In this document: one piece after another, positions 9,401 to 18,200 of the stretch
Numbering within the stretch: position 1 is the first letter of the stretch
Layout of the letters: the number at the start of each line of letters is the position of its first letter
Assembly (NCBI GenBank): GCA_025800385.1
Contig: JAOXRS010000066.1
Location: forward strand, 62,001-126,000
Length of the DNA: 64,000 nucleotides
Source: Candidatus Albibeggiatoa sp. nov. NOAA
Lineage (GTDB): Bacteria; Pseudomonadota; Gammaproteobacteria; Beggiatoales; Beggiatoaceae
Reading direction: 5' to 3'
The notes under the pieces: model-generated
The model's input: the letters and a program-made list of their open reading frames with translations, nothing else
Database searches by the model: none
What the model was told of the DNA's origin: nothing
Made by a program: the position numbers and the translations under genes

Positions 9401-10417
9401 ATGCAAACGTCTGCCATTCTCGTGATAGCCCCGTCTTGGGTCGGTGATATGGTGATGGCGCAAAGTTTATTCAAATTTTTAAAGCTTGAAAATCAGAACA
9501 TTGTGATTGATGTGCTTGCACCAGCGTGGAGTGCAGGTTTATTAAAGCTGATGCCTGAAGTGCGTCAAATTATCAGTCATGATATTCAGCATGGAGAACT
9601 TGGATGGGACAAGCGTCGTCAACTCGGTGAGAAATTACGTCGTGAGCATTATCAGCAAGTGATTGTGTTGCCTAATTCTTGGAAATCGGCCTTGATTCCA
9701 TATTGGACAAAAGCCCCGAAACGGACAGGTTATAAAGGCGAAATGCGTTACGGTTTGCTCAATGATATGCGGATTAAAAATAAACTGACTTTAAGGCGCA
9801 CGGTCGATCAGTTTGTTGCTCTGGGGATGCCTAAAAATGATCCTCGTATTGGCCAACTCACTCCACCCAATCCGTTATTATCCACAGGTAATATTGATCT
9901 GAGTTTAAATAAGCTTAAGCTTGAACAGCCTAGTCAGCCTATTTTAGCTTTATGCCCCGGTGCTGAATATGGTATTGCCAAACAATGGCCGTTGGAGTAT
10001 TACGCGATTTTAGCGAAGAAAGTGATTGCACAAGGCTGGAAGGTGTGGATTTTAGGCTCATCTAAAGATATTGCTGTTGGTGCACGTGTTGAAGCACTTT
10101 CAGGCTCGGCAGAAGTAGACTGTATTAGTTTTTGCGGACAAACCGATTTAGTCGATGCTGTGAATTTACTCAGTTTATCAACTGCGGTTGTGACTAATGA
10201 TTCAGGTCTTATGCACGTTGCTGCAGCACTGAATAAAAAGGTACTCGCAATTTATGGTTCATCAACCCCTGTTATGACCCCGCCTTTAAACCCCAATGCA
10301 AAAATTTTGTACGAAGGCTTATCATGCAGTCCTTGCTTTAAACGCACATGTCGTTATCAGCATTACCAGTGTTTACGTCGTATTAAACCTGAACAAGTAT
10401 TAAGTATGTTATTGTAA
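9401..10417 (+). CDS. waaF: Lipopolysaccharide heptosyltransferase II
   Basis: 338 residues from the ATG at 9401, close to the ~348 of the E. coli enzyme. An earlier GTG at 9314 would add a hydrophilic tail not typical of the family, so I prefer 9401, where the protein starts MQTSAILVIAPSWVGDMVMAQ. This is the conserved GT9 beginning with the substrate-binding Asp. WaaF adds the second L-glycero-D-manno-heptose to the LPS inner core on the cytoplasmic face of the inner membrane. The ADP-heptose-binding part is seen in LALCPGAEYGIAKQWP and in VVTNDSGLMHVAAAL. The C-terminal cysteines (SCSPCFKRTCRYQHYQCL) match the WaaF family. Convergent with leuB. Confidence 0.95.
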   Translation: MQTSAILVIAPSWVGDMVMAQSLFKFLKLENQNIVIDVLAPAWSAGLLKLMPEVRQIISHDIQHGELGWDKRRQLGEKLRREHYQQVIVLPNSWKSALIPYWTKAPKRTGYKGEMRYGLLNDMRIKNKLTLRRTVDQFVALGMPKNDPRIGQLTPPNPLLSTGNIDLSLNKLKLEQPSQPILALCPGAEYGIAKQWPLEYYAILAKKVIAQGWKVWILGSSKDIAVGARVEALSGSAEVDCISFCGQTDLVDAVNLLSLSTAVVTNDSGLMHVAAALNKKVLAIYGSSTPVMTPPLNPNAKILYEGLSCSPCFKRTCRYQHYQCLRRIKPEQVLSMLL

Positions 10418-10448
10418 TACCGAATATTTCAGCAAAGAACTGACAACT

Positions 10449-10467
10449 AAAAAAAGGAATAATTCCT
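10449..10467 (-). terminator. Possible terminator after leuB
   Basis: Read on the minus strand, AGGAA-TTA-TTCCT is followed by a run of T, 40-60 bases past the leuB stop. The stem is short and A/T-rich, so confidence is low. On the plus strand an A-run precedes the same hairpin. Confidence 0.4.
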
Positions 10468-10505
10468 AAATTAAAGCAGCTGCCAGCTCTAAGCGAGGCT
10501 AAAAA

Positions 10506-11588
10506 TTAACCTGCTAATAATGCTTTCACAACTGCGTCACCCATTTCAACTGTAGTGACTTCAGTACCACCGTCGCCAGCAATATCTTTAGTGCGTAAGC
10601 CGTCTTGTAATACTTTGCTTACTGCTGCTTCAACTTTATCCGCTAAATCAGCACGGTTTAAACTATAACGTAACATCATCGCCGCAGATAAAATTGTGGC
10701 TAATGGGTTTGCAATACCTTGACCCGCGATATCAGGTGCAGAACCATGACTTGGCTCGTACATACCTTTGTTGTTTTCGTCTAAAGAAGCAGAAGGCAAC
10801 ATGCCGATAGAGCCTGTTAACTGAGACGCTAAATCAGATAAAATGTCACCGAACATGTTAGTTGTTACCATCACGTCAAATTGTTTTGGATAACGTACTA
10901 ATTGCATCGCCGCGTTATCAACATACATATGCGTGACTTCAACATCTGGGTAATCTTTCGCGACACGGTCAATCACATTGCGCCAGAATTCAGTCGCTTC
11001 TAATACGTTTGCTTTATCTACAGAGCATAAGCGTTTGTCACGTTTTTGCGCACTTTCAAAACCGATGCGTGCGATGCGCTCAATTTCGCTTTCAGCATAT
11101 ACTAATGTGTTGAAACCTTCTTGTTCACCATTTTCATTAGTACGAATACCACGTGGCTGACCGAAATAAATACCACCTGTTAATTCACGTACAATTAAAA
11201 TATCTAAGCCTGCAACCACTTCTGGTTTTAAAGTTGAAGCGTTGGCTAATTCTGGGTATAAAATCGCAGGACGTAAGTTTGCGAATAAGTTCAATTCAGA
11301 ACGCAAACCTAATAAACCTTTTTCAGGACGGATAGAAATATCTAAAGGTTCCCATTTAGGACCACCGACCGCGCCAAGTAAAACCGCATCCGATTTTTTC
11401 GCTAATTCCAATGTTTCTGCAGGTAAAGGGCCGCCTGTTGCATCAATCGCAGCACCACCCACTAAAGCGTGCTCTAATTCAACATCAAGACCGAAATCAG
11501 ATTTTAAAGTATTTAATACTTTCTCCGCTTCCGTCATAATTTCTGGACCAATTCCATCACCCGCTAACATGGCAATCATTTGAGTCAT
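10506..11588 (-). CDS. leuB: 3-isopropylmalate dehydrogenase
   Basis: 360 residues, the standard length. LeuB oxidatively decarboxylates 3-isopropylmalate to 2-oxoisocaproate with NAD+, the third step of leucine synthesis. Seen: [12 protein letters not shown] at the N-terminus, [11 protein letters not shown], the substrate-binding arginines in [21 protein letters not shown], the catalytic Tyr in [13 protein letters not shown], the metal-binding Asp residues in [16 protein letters not shown], and the NAD loop [20 protein letters not shown] ribosome site (AAAGAG) precedes the ATG. leuC and leuD are not adjacent. A sigma70-like promoter lies 46-75 bases upstream and a TTGATA/TATCAA palindrome sits between it and the start. 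Confidence 0.97.
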   Translation of the reverse strand: MTQMIAMLAGDGIGPEIMTEAEKVLNTLKSDFGLDVELEHALVGGAAIDATGGPLPAETLELAKKSDAVLLGAVGGPKWEPLDISIRPEKGLLGLRSELNLFANLRPAILYPELANASTLKPEVVAGLDILIVRELTGGIYFGQPRGIRTNENGEQEGFNTLVYAESEIERIARIGFESAQKRDKRLCSVDKANVLEATEFWRNVIDRVAKDYPDVEVTHMYVDNAAMQLVRYPKQFDVMVTTNMFGDILSDLASQLTGSIGMLPSASLDENNKGMYEPSHGSAPDIAGQGIANPLATILSAAMMLRYSLNRADLADKVEAAVSKVLQDGLRTKDIAGDGGTEVTTVEMGDAVVKALLAG

Positions 11589-11604
11589 AATATTTCTCTT
11601 TAGG

Positions 11605-11625
11605 TTGATACGCGATTTTTATCAA
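11605..11625. promoter_or_regulatory. Palindrome in the leuB leader, possible operator
   Basis: TTGATA-N9-TATCAA forms a perfect 6+6 inverted repeat between the predicted leuB -10 box and its start codon. A third copy of the half-site coincides with the -35 box at 11658-11663. The position would suit a repressor site; no regulator is identified. Confidence 0.35.
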
Positions 11626-11633
11626 AGCCGCCT

Positions 11634-11663
11634 AGTATAAAATAAAAGCCTAACCAGTATCAA
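11634..11663 (-). promoter_or_regulatory. Predicted leuB promoter
   Basis: On the minus strand, TTGATA (11663-11658) and TATACT (11639-11634) are separated by 18 bases. Each hexamer matches five of six sigma70 consensus positions, and the pair lies at a suitable distance upstream of leuB. Confidence 0.6.
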
Positions 11664-11834
11664 TTTTTCGCTAAGATTTTCCATAATTACCTTATAAATA
11701 AAAATGAATAAATACCGCAAGCTTACAATAACTTTGAGAAACCAAATCATTGTCTATTTCACTTGTGAGTTGCAGTCAGTTTGCATACAATGGAGTGTCT
11801 CAAAAGGTTTGAGAGTCAAAGTGAGGTAGTTGTT

Positions 11835-12524
11835 TTGCAAGGTTTACTTTCCATCATTATTCCTACCTTCAATGCCCAAACAAGTATTATTGACACACTA
11901 ACGCCTTTACAAATGCTACGAGAACAAGGACATGAAGTAATTGTAGTTGATGGAGGGAGTGAGGATGATACTTGCCAGCTTGCAGCACCTTTAGCTGATA
12001 ATGTTGTGACGAGCTTGCGCGGACGTGCTCAACAAATGAATCTAGGCGCACAGGTTGCAAAAGGAAAAGTCTTAGTTTTCTTAACGGTGGACACATTTTT
12101 ACCTGAATACGCTGATTGGATGATTTTAGTGTGCTTATACAGTGATCGTAAAGACTGGGGACGATTTGATATTCGTCTGGAAGGGAAAAAGCCTTCTTTA
12201 CGCATGGTTGAGTCACTGGCGAATTTACGTTCACGCTTAACAGGTATCGCAACAGGTGAACAAGCAATTTTTGTAAAACGTAATGTATTTGAACAAATGC
12301 AGGGATTCCCCGAAATTCCTGTGTTAGAAGATATTAGCTTAAGTCGTCAACTGAGACGTAAAAGCCGCCCTGTTTGTCTGAAAAACAAAGTGATAGTATC
12401 TGAGCGACGTTGGGCAGAGAAAGGATTAATGCGTACCATCATGCGTATGTGGAGATTGCGCTTTGCTTATGCCTTAGGGGTTAGCCCATGGACATTAGAA
12501 AAGCGTTTTAACAATTTTTCATGA
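11835..12524 (+). CDS. Family 2 glycosyltransferase (TIGR04283-like)
   Basis: 229 residues from a TTG at 11835, chosen because GAGG lies eight bases upstream and the protein then starts MQGLLSIIIPTFN, as is usual for GT-A enzymes. An ATG at 11790 in the same frame would add 15 residues without a ribosome site. Seen: the nucleotide-sugar motif VIVVDGGSEDDTCQLA, GRAQQMNLGAQVAKGKVLVFL, TGIATGEQAIFVKR and the acceptor-side FPEIPVLEDISLSRQLRR. This pattern fits the TIGR04283 group, some of which are annotated as arsenosugar glycosyltransferases; the real acceptor here is unknown. The DXD-like spot reads TVDTF. Cytoplasmic or membrane-associated. Divergent from leuB; a hairpin terminator follows. 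Confidence 0.85.
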   Translation: MQGLLSIIIPTFNAQTSIIDTLTPLQMLREQGHEVIVVDGGSEDDTCQLAAPLADNVVTSLRGRAQQMNLGAQVAKGKVLVFLTVDTFLPEYADWMILVCLYSDRKDWGRFDIRLEGKKPSLRMVESLANLRSRLTGIATGEQAIFVKRNVFEQMQGFPEIPVLEDISLSRQLRRKSRPVCLKNKVIVSERRWAEKGLMRTIMRMWRLRFAYALGVSPWTLEKRFNNFS

Positions 12525-12527
12525 TTT

Positions 12528-12560
12528 TAAAGTTGTCACTCACAGCTTTATATGCTTTTA
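12528..12560 (+). terminator. Terminator after the glycosyltransferase
   Basis: TAAAGTTGT-cactc-ACAGCTTTA is a nine-pair stem with one G-T pair, beginning four bases after the stop codon and followed by TATGCTTTTA. Confidence 0.55.
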
Positions 12561-12605
12561 CTCTTACAGTTTGAGGCACTTAGCACCTGTCTTAAATTGT
12601 AAGAG
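12561..12605. other. Second hairpin in the region upstream of recN
   Basis: CTCTTACAGTTT (12561-12572) pairs with AAATTGTAAGAG (12594-12605): twelve pairs with one G-T pair around a 21-base loop. No T-run follows, so it is not a standard terminator. The rest of the 325-base gap up to recN is very A/T-rich (for example 12688-12712) and shows no gene. No LexA-type CTGT-N8-ACAG box is seen there. Confidence 0.5.
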
Positions 12606-12849
12606 GCTGCACTTAACACTCTACAAGCATCATTTTCCTAAACGGACTCAAACCATCACAAAACCTCATCCATGCTATTTGGAAATATTAAATATTTTAG
12701 ATATTTAAACACCATGCAAGATTCTATTTAATACCATTTACCCTATCCATTTGTATTACCAAACTTATCATTTAAGTATATAAACTTTCGGCAGGCCTAT
12801 CGATTTGCGGTAAAATAATCGCTTCTGCTCACAACGTCACAAACTTGCC

Positions 12850-14529
12850 GTGCTACATTCAATTCATATTCAAAACTTTGCTATTGTAGAAACTTCTCAA
12901 CTTAAACTTGACCAAGGCCTTACCATCATCACAGGAGAAACAGGAGCAGGTAAATCCATTTTAATTGATGCACTTGGCTTGATTTTAGGGGTTCGAGCCG
13001 ATAGCGGTAGCGTTAGGCAAGATTGTGATAATGCAAAAATTGAGGCGAGCTTTTATAACACTGATGCCACTCGCGCTTGGTTACAAAGTCAGCATTTAGC
13101 AGCAGATACAGAGTTGGTGACAATCGGTCGAATCATTAATAAAAATGGCCGTTCTAAAGCCACAATTAATCAAACGGCAGTTTCTGTACAAAATTTAAAA
13201 AACTTTGGGGATTTACTGGTTGATATTCATGGACAACATGCACATCAGTCATTATTAAAATCAGATATTCAACGCCGCACTTTAGATGATTTAGCCACAG
13301 ATACCTCGGCATTACAGGCAGTACAACACACTTATCAGCATTGGAAACACACCCAAACTGAATTAACCCAATTAGGCGGCAATAGCCAAGATCGAGAAGC
13401 CCGTTTAGAATTGCTCCGTTATCAAGTACAAGAGTTGGAGACTTTAGAATTAACCGCTGATAGCATTCAGAATATTGAAGAAGAACACCAACGTTTAGCC
13501 CATGCACAGAAATTACTAGAAAACAGCCAAATCGTGCTCAATTTGTTAGACGGTGAAACCGATGCAACGATTTTGTCAGGTTTTAATCAAGCAGCGAATT
13601 TGCTCATCGAAGCGCAACAATATGATAACCGTTTAGATAATATCAATAATTTACTCAATGAAGCCTTAATTCAAGCTCAAGAAGCCAGCAGTGAGCTACG
13701 ACACTATATCGATCACTTAGAACTTGATCCCGAGCGTTTACAATTTGTCGAACAATATTTAGCTAAACTACAAGATATGGCGCGTAAGCATAAAGTGCAT
13801 TATCAAGATTTGCCCGCTCATTTTGAAAAATTAATGCAGCAGTTAGACGAATTGGAAAACTACGAACAGCGAGCCGCAGAACTAGAATTGCAAGTGCAAG
13901 CCGCTTTAAAACATTACCAGCAAGCTGCAGTAATATTGCACCAACAACGCGAGCAAACCGCCCAAGAGCTAGCAGCCAAAATTACCGATAATATGCAGCA
14001 ATTGGGTATGTCAGGCGGCCAATTGGTGATCTCTGTGACGGCCAATCCAGAAGCAACACCAAGTATGTATGGATTTGATAATATAGCCTTTTTAGTATCC
14101 ACTAACCCCGGACATGCACCGAAACCATTGCATAAAGTTGCCTCTGGTGGAGAGCTATCTCGTATCAGTTTAGCCATTCAAGTCATTACTGCGCAACATA
14201 GCGGTGTACCCACCTTGATATTTGATGAAGTGGACGTAGGTATCAGTGGAGGCGTGGCTGAAATTGTGGGACAGCTTTTGCGTGATTTAGGTCAACAACG
14301 ACAAATTTTATGTATTACGCATTTGCCACAAGTTGCTAGTCAAGGCCATCAACATTTACAGGTCAAAAAAACCATCAATAGCCAAAGTACACACACACAA
14401 TTACATTGGCTCAATCGTCAACAACGGATTGAAGAGCTGGCACGGATGTTAGGCGGTGTGGAAATGACACAACAAACATTAGCTCATGCAGAAGATATGT
14501 TATTACGTGCAACGGGAGCAGTCTCATGA
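12850..14529 (+). CDS. recN: DNA repair protein RecN
   Basis: 559 residues, starting at a GTG; typical length ~553. RecN is an SMC-like ATPase that binds broken DNA ends and promotes recombinational repair. Seen: LHSIHIQNFAIVETSQLKLD at the N-terminus, Walker A GETGAGKSILIDALGLILG, a long central coiled-coil region (~150-360), the ABC signature ASGGELSRISLAIQVI, Walker B PTLIFDEVDVGISGG and the switch His in LCITHLPQVAS. All catalytic residues are present. RecN is usually SOS-controlled, but I see no LexA box in the upstream gap. The gene ends in ATGA, overlapping the start of the next gene by four bases, which points to translational coupling with a coiled-coil protein. Confidence 0.97.
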   Translation: MLHSIHIQNFAIVETSQLKLDQGLTIITGETGAGKSILIDALGLILGVRADSGSVRQDCDNAKIEASFYNTDATRAWLQSQHLAADTELVTIGRIINKNGRSKATINQTAVSVQNLKNFGDLLVDIHGQHAHQSLLKSDIQRRTLDDLATDTSALQAVQHTYQHWKHTQTELTQLGGNSQDREARLELLRYQVQELETLELTADSIQNIEEEHQRLAHAQKLLENSQIVLNLLDGETDATILSGFNQAANLLIEAQQYDNRLDNINNLLNEALIQAQEASSELRHYIDHLELDPERLQFVEQYLAKLQDMARKHKVHYQDLPAHFEKLMQQLDELENYEQRAAELELQVQAALKHYQQAAVILHQQREQTAQELAAKITDNMQQLGMSGGQLVISVTANPEATPSMYGFDNIAFLVSTNPGHAPKPLHKVASGGELSRISLAIQVITAQHSGVPTLIFDEVDVGISGGVAEIVGQLLRDLGQQRQILCITHLPQVASQGHQHLQVKKTINSQSTHTQLHWLNRQQRIEELARMLGGVEMTQQTLAHAEDMLLRATGAVS

Positions 14530-15071
14530 ATCAGGTAGGTAAGCAAGAAAACTTAGATCAAATTCGCAACCTCTTATTTGGTCAGTATGTTAATCAATAC
14601 GATTCACATTTAGGACAATTAGATTCTCAGTATTTAGATTTACAAGCCGCATTACAGCAAGAAATCAACAAAGTAGAGCAACAGTTTATGCTCGAAATGC
14701 AAGAGATGAAGCAACAGCTATCTCAAGAAGTGGATAAGTTAAATCAACAATTCAATACAGCACAACAAGACAATCAAGCGCAACACCACACATTGCATGA
14801 TGACATTGCAGCATTAGAACAACAGTTTGAACAGAAATTAAACCAAGCTAGTGCAAAGTTTGCTCACGAAAATAAACAATTACGCGATATTCTAAAAGAC
14901 TTTATCCAACAAGTTCGTCAACAGAATGAAAAAAATAGCCAGTTATTTGCTGAATTAAAACAAGACGTTGAAAATTTACATGCAGAAAAATTAAATCGTA
15001 AAGATTTAGCGGGTATTTTCAGTGAATTAGTGCCGCGCCTTAGCACTCAACTTACGGGTATCTCTGAGTAA
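14526..15071 (+). CDS. Gln-rich coiled-coil protein coupled to recN
   Basis: 181 residues, not recognised as a named family. It is very rich in Gln, Glu, Lys and Leu. From about residue 25 to 160 it shows nearly unbroken heptad-like patterning (for example EMQEMKQQLSQEVDKLNQQ). There is no signal peptide, membrane segment or catalytic motif, so it is probably a cytoplasmic rod. The last ~20 residues (LAGIFSELVPRLSTQLTGISE) lose the coil pattern and may form a docking end. Its ATG overlaps the recN stop (ATGA). The OmpA-repeat gene follows after 204 bases with its own promoter. That downstream gene also begins with a cytoplasmic coiled coil, so a partnership with it is more plausible than a DNA-repair role; this is inference. 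Confidence 0.8.
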   Translation: MNQVGKQENLDQIRNLLFGQYVNQYDSHLGQLDSQYLDLQAALQQEINKVEQQFMLEMQEMKQQLSQEVDKLNQQFNTAQQDNQAQHHTLHDDIAALEQQFEQKLNQASAKFAHENKQLRDILKDFIQQVRQQNEKNSQLFAELKQDVENLHAEKLNRKDLAGIFSELVPRLSTQLTGISE

Positions 15072-15194
15072 GTTTATTGTTCTAATCTTTTGCTAATAGA
15101 TCATAATGAATGTTGCAATATTTTTGCTCAGTCATGATTTTAACGAGCAATGATTGGTTCGTACTTGCTGTTATTTTGGCTTAAGAATCATAAA

Positions 15195-15222
15195 TCGACA
15201 ATCCACAAGACTCCTATATAAT
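15195..15222 (+). promoter_or_regulatory. Predicted promoter of the OmpA-repeat gene
   Basis: TCGACA (15195-15200, five of six matches) and TATAAT (15217-15222, perfect) are separated by 16 bases. The box lies about 55 bases before the start codon. Confidence 0.7.
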
Positions 15223-15275
15223 AGGCTGACTCCTGAGTATTATCTTCGTTTGGAGCAAAGGATTTTGATTGGCTC

Positions 15276-18200
15276 ATGAATGACTACCAACAGTTACGCA
15301 CTTTATTATTAGCTGAAGAACAACAGCGTATTGACCAACTTGAACAACGTATTATTGATTTACAATCACGTAGTCAAGACGTTGCTACCGTATTGCCCCA
15401 AGCTTTAAAAATCACGCCAGATATTAGTGAATTAATTGATGCGTTACAACAGCCTGTTGATAATTGTGTCAGACAAACGGTACAAGTCGAACCAGAAAGC
15501 TTTGCAGAGCCTTTGCATCCTTTATTGGTTGAGCCACTTAGAATTGAAATTGCTCAACTGGTTAAGAAAATCCGTAAAATTTTACATTCACATAAAGTGC
15601 ATATATCTGAATTAGATAGCGAGTTAGACCAACTTGAACAGCAACAAATTCAAGCTATTTTAAAACGCATTGCACGATTAGAAGCTGACTTAAAAGATAC
15701 GGAAAAGCGCACTTTAGAAATCGCTAAAAGCTTGCCTGATGCAATCCGCCGTGCTTCAGCAGAAGACGGCCACGCCAACGAAATGAGCGATGCAGAATTA
15801 GCGGAGTCTTTACAAGTCCCTGTTACACGTTGTATTCAACAATCCATTAGCCAAGATGCCAAAGCCCTTGCTGATACTTTATTCCCTATCATGGGGCCTG
15901 CGATTCGCCGCTCAATCAATGAATCCATCAAAGAATTTTTACAATCGGTTAATGCGGCTGTTGAGCAAAGTTTATCGGTTAAAGGCATGTTATGGCGATT
16001 TGAAGCCTTTCGTACAGGTCAATCGTTCGCTGATGTCATTTTACAAAAAACCTTGGTTTATCGAGTTGAGCAAGTGTTTTTAGTACATAAAGAATCAGGC
16101 TTATTAATCCAGCACTTAAGTCAAGATGGGGTAGAGGTCGGTGACAGTGATGCGGTATCTGCGATGTTGACCGCGATTCAAGATTTTATTCGTGACTCGT
16201 TTACCGCTGAAGGTGATTTAGAAAAAGTTGAGTTAGGTAATTACACCGTTTGGCTAGATCAAAGCCCTTATGCTGTGTTGGCGTGTGTGGTACGTGGTAA
16301 TGCGTCGTATAAATTGCGCAGTGTAATGAAGCAGTCACTGGAAACGATTCATGCACGTTATGGCCGATTATTAGAAGTGTATGAGGGTGATCCTGATCCG
16401 TTAGAACCTTGTCGCGCGATTTTACAAAAAAACCTGCAAATGAAGGAATTAAAAGAAGGTGCTAAGAAACGGTCACGCTTTTTCTCTCCACCCTTGATTG
16501 CAGTTTCCGCTTTAATTGCTATTGGGGTTGCGATTTGGTTATTTATGCAGTTGCAAGAAGAGCGGCATTTACGGCGATATATTCATACATTGCGTGATAC
16601 AGCAGGCTTAATGGTCATTGAAACCAAACGAGATGATGGCAAGTTGATTGTGCGCGGTTTGCGTGATCCATTAGCAACAGATCCTAATAAAATTACGGCA
16701 CAATTTGCGTTACAAGACAAAGTACTCAATGAATGGGGAACATATCAAGATTTAGCCCCGCAATTTGTATTACAACGCGCCAGACAAGCTTTAAATCCAC
16801 CAGAATCTGTTTCCGTTGATTTAAGAGACAATAAGCTTTATATCAGCGGTGAAGCCGATAATGACTGGATTGAGCAAGCGACACTTAAGCAAGGTTTGCT
16901 TGGCGGCATTCAACAAGTGGTGATGGATGACTTACAAAATCGGCAGCAATATTGGTTAGATACCAAACGAGAATTTCAAGCATTGGTGGATACTTTAGAC
17001 GCAGTGCAAGGTATTCAAGTGGCTGAGGTCGGAATTAAAGAAGGTAAACGTTTTATTAGCGGTTTACGTGATCCATTGACGATTGACCCGCAAGTCATTG
17101 CTCAAGAATTTAAGCTCAACGATGTATTAATGGAGTGGACACAGTATCAAGCCTTATTCCCAGAATTTATTTTACAACGCGCCAAACAAGCTTTAAATCC
17201 ACCTGATAATGTTAGCGTTACGTTGGCAGGTAAAACTTTGCTGATTACAGGGGAAGCCGATCATGACTGGATTGAGCAAGTTGCTTTAAAACAAGGAATG
17301 TTGTCAGGCGTTGACCAAGTTGATACCTCTGCTTTGATTGATAAGCAACAATATTGGATCGATACCCAGCCATTATTTAACCAGTTACTCACTGAATTAG
17401 ATGATAGTGTTGGCTTAAAAGTGGTTGATAGTGGGATTGAAAATGGCCAATATTTTGTGAAAGGTTTGCGTGATCCGCTTGCGCCCAACCCTCAAGACAT
17501 TGTGAAAAAACTGGAATTAGAAGATGTTGCTATGCAGTGGACAGCATATCAAGATTTAAATCCTGATTTTGTACTGCGACGTGCTAAACAAGCCTTAACT
17601 CCGCCTGAATCGGTTAGCCTAAGCGTAAATGGTAATACGTTGCTAGTTCAAGGTCGTGCTGATAATGATTGGATTGAAAAGCTGCGTTTGAAACAAGGCA
17701 TGTTGGCAGGAATTCAGCAAATCGACAGCTCTAAATTATACAATCAACAACAGTATTGGATTGATACTGAGCCAGCCTTCCAGAATTTATTAGAAGAATT
17801 AGAAACCATTGCAGGTTTGAAAGTATTGGATTCAGGCATTAAAAATGATCGGCGTTTTATCAAAGGCTTAAAAGACCCATTGGCACAAAATCCACAACCC
17901 GTTTTAGATGCAATAGGCTTGGGTGTGGTCGCAGAATGGCAGCCTTATCATGATTTAAGTCCGCGTTTCGTGTTACAACGGGCTAAGCAAGCTTTACATC
18001 CGCCAGCATCGATTGCACTTGATATTGATGCACAAACCTTGATTTTTTCAGGCCATGCCCCGCAACAGTGGATTGATTTAGCGATTAAAACCAGTCATAG
18101 CTTAGCGGGAATTGAGCAGCTGGATACCACTCAATTACAAAATACCGACAATTGGTTATGGGCACAAATGGCAGATCAGTTGCCTCATTGGGTTGATGTG

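Noticed and set aside
12525..12849. Expected LexA (SOS) box upstream of recN
   Set aside because: I looked for CTGT-N8-ACAG and close variants and found none. A different LexA motif cannot be excluded.
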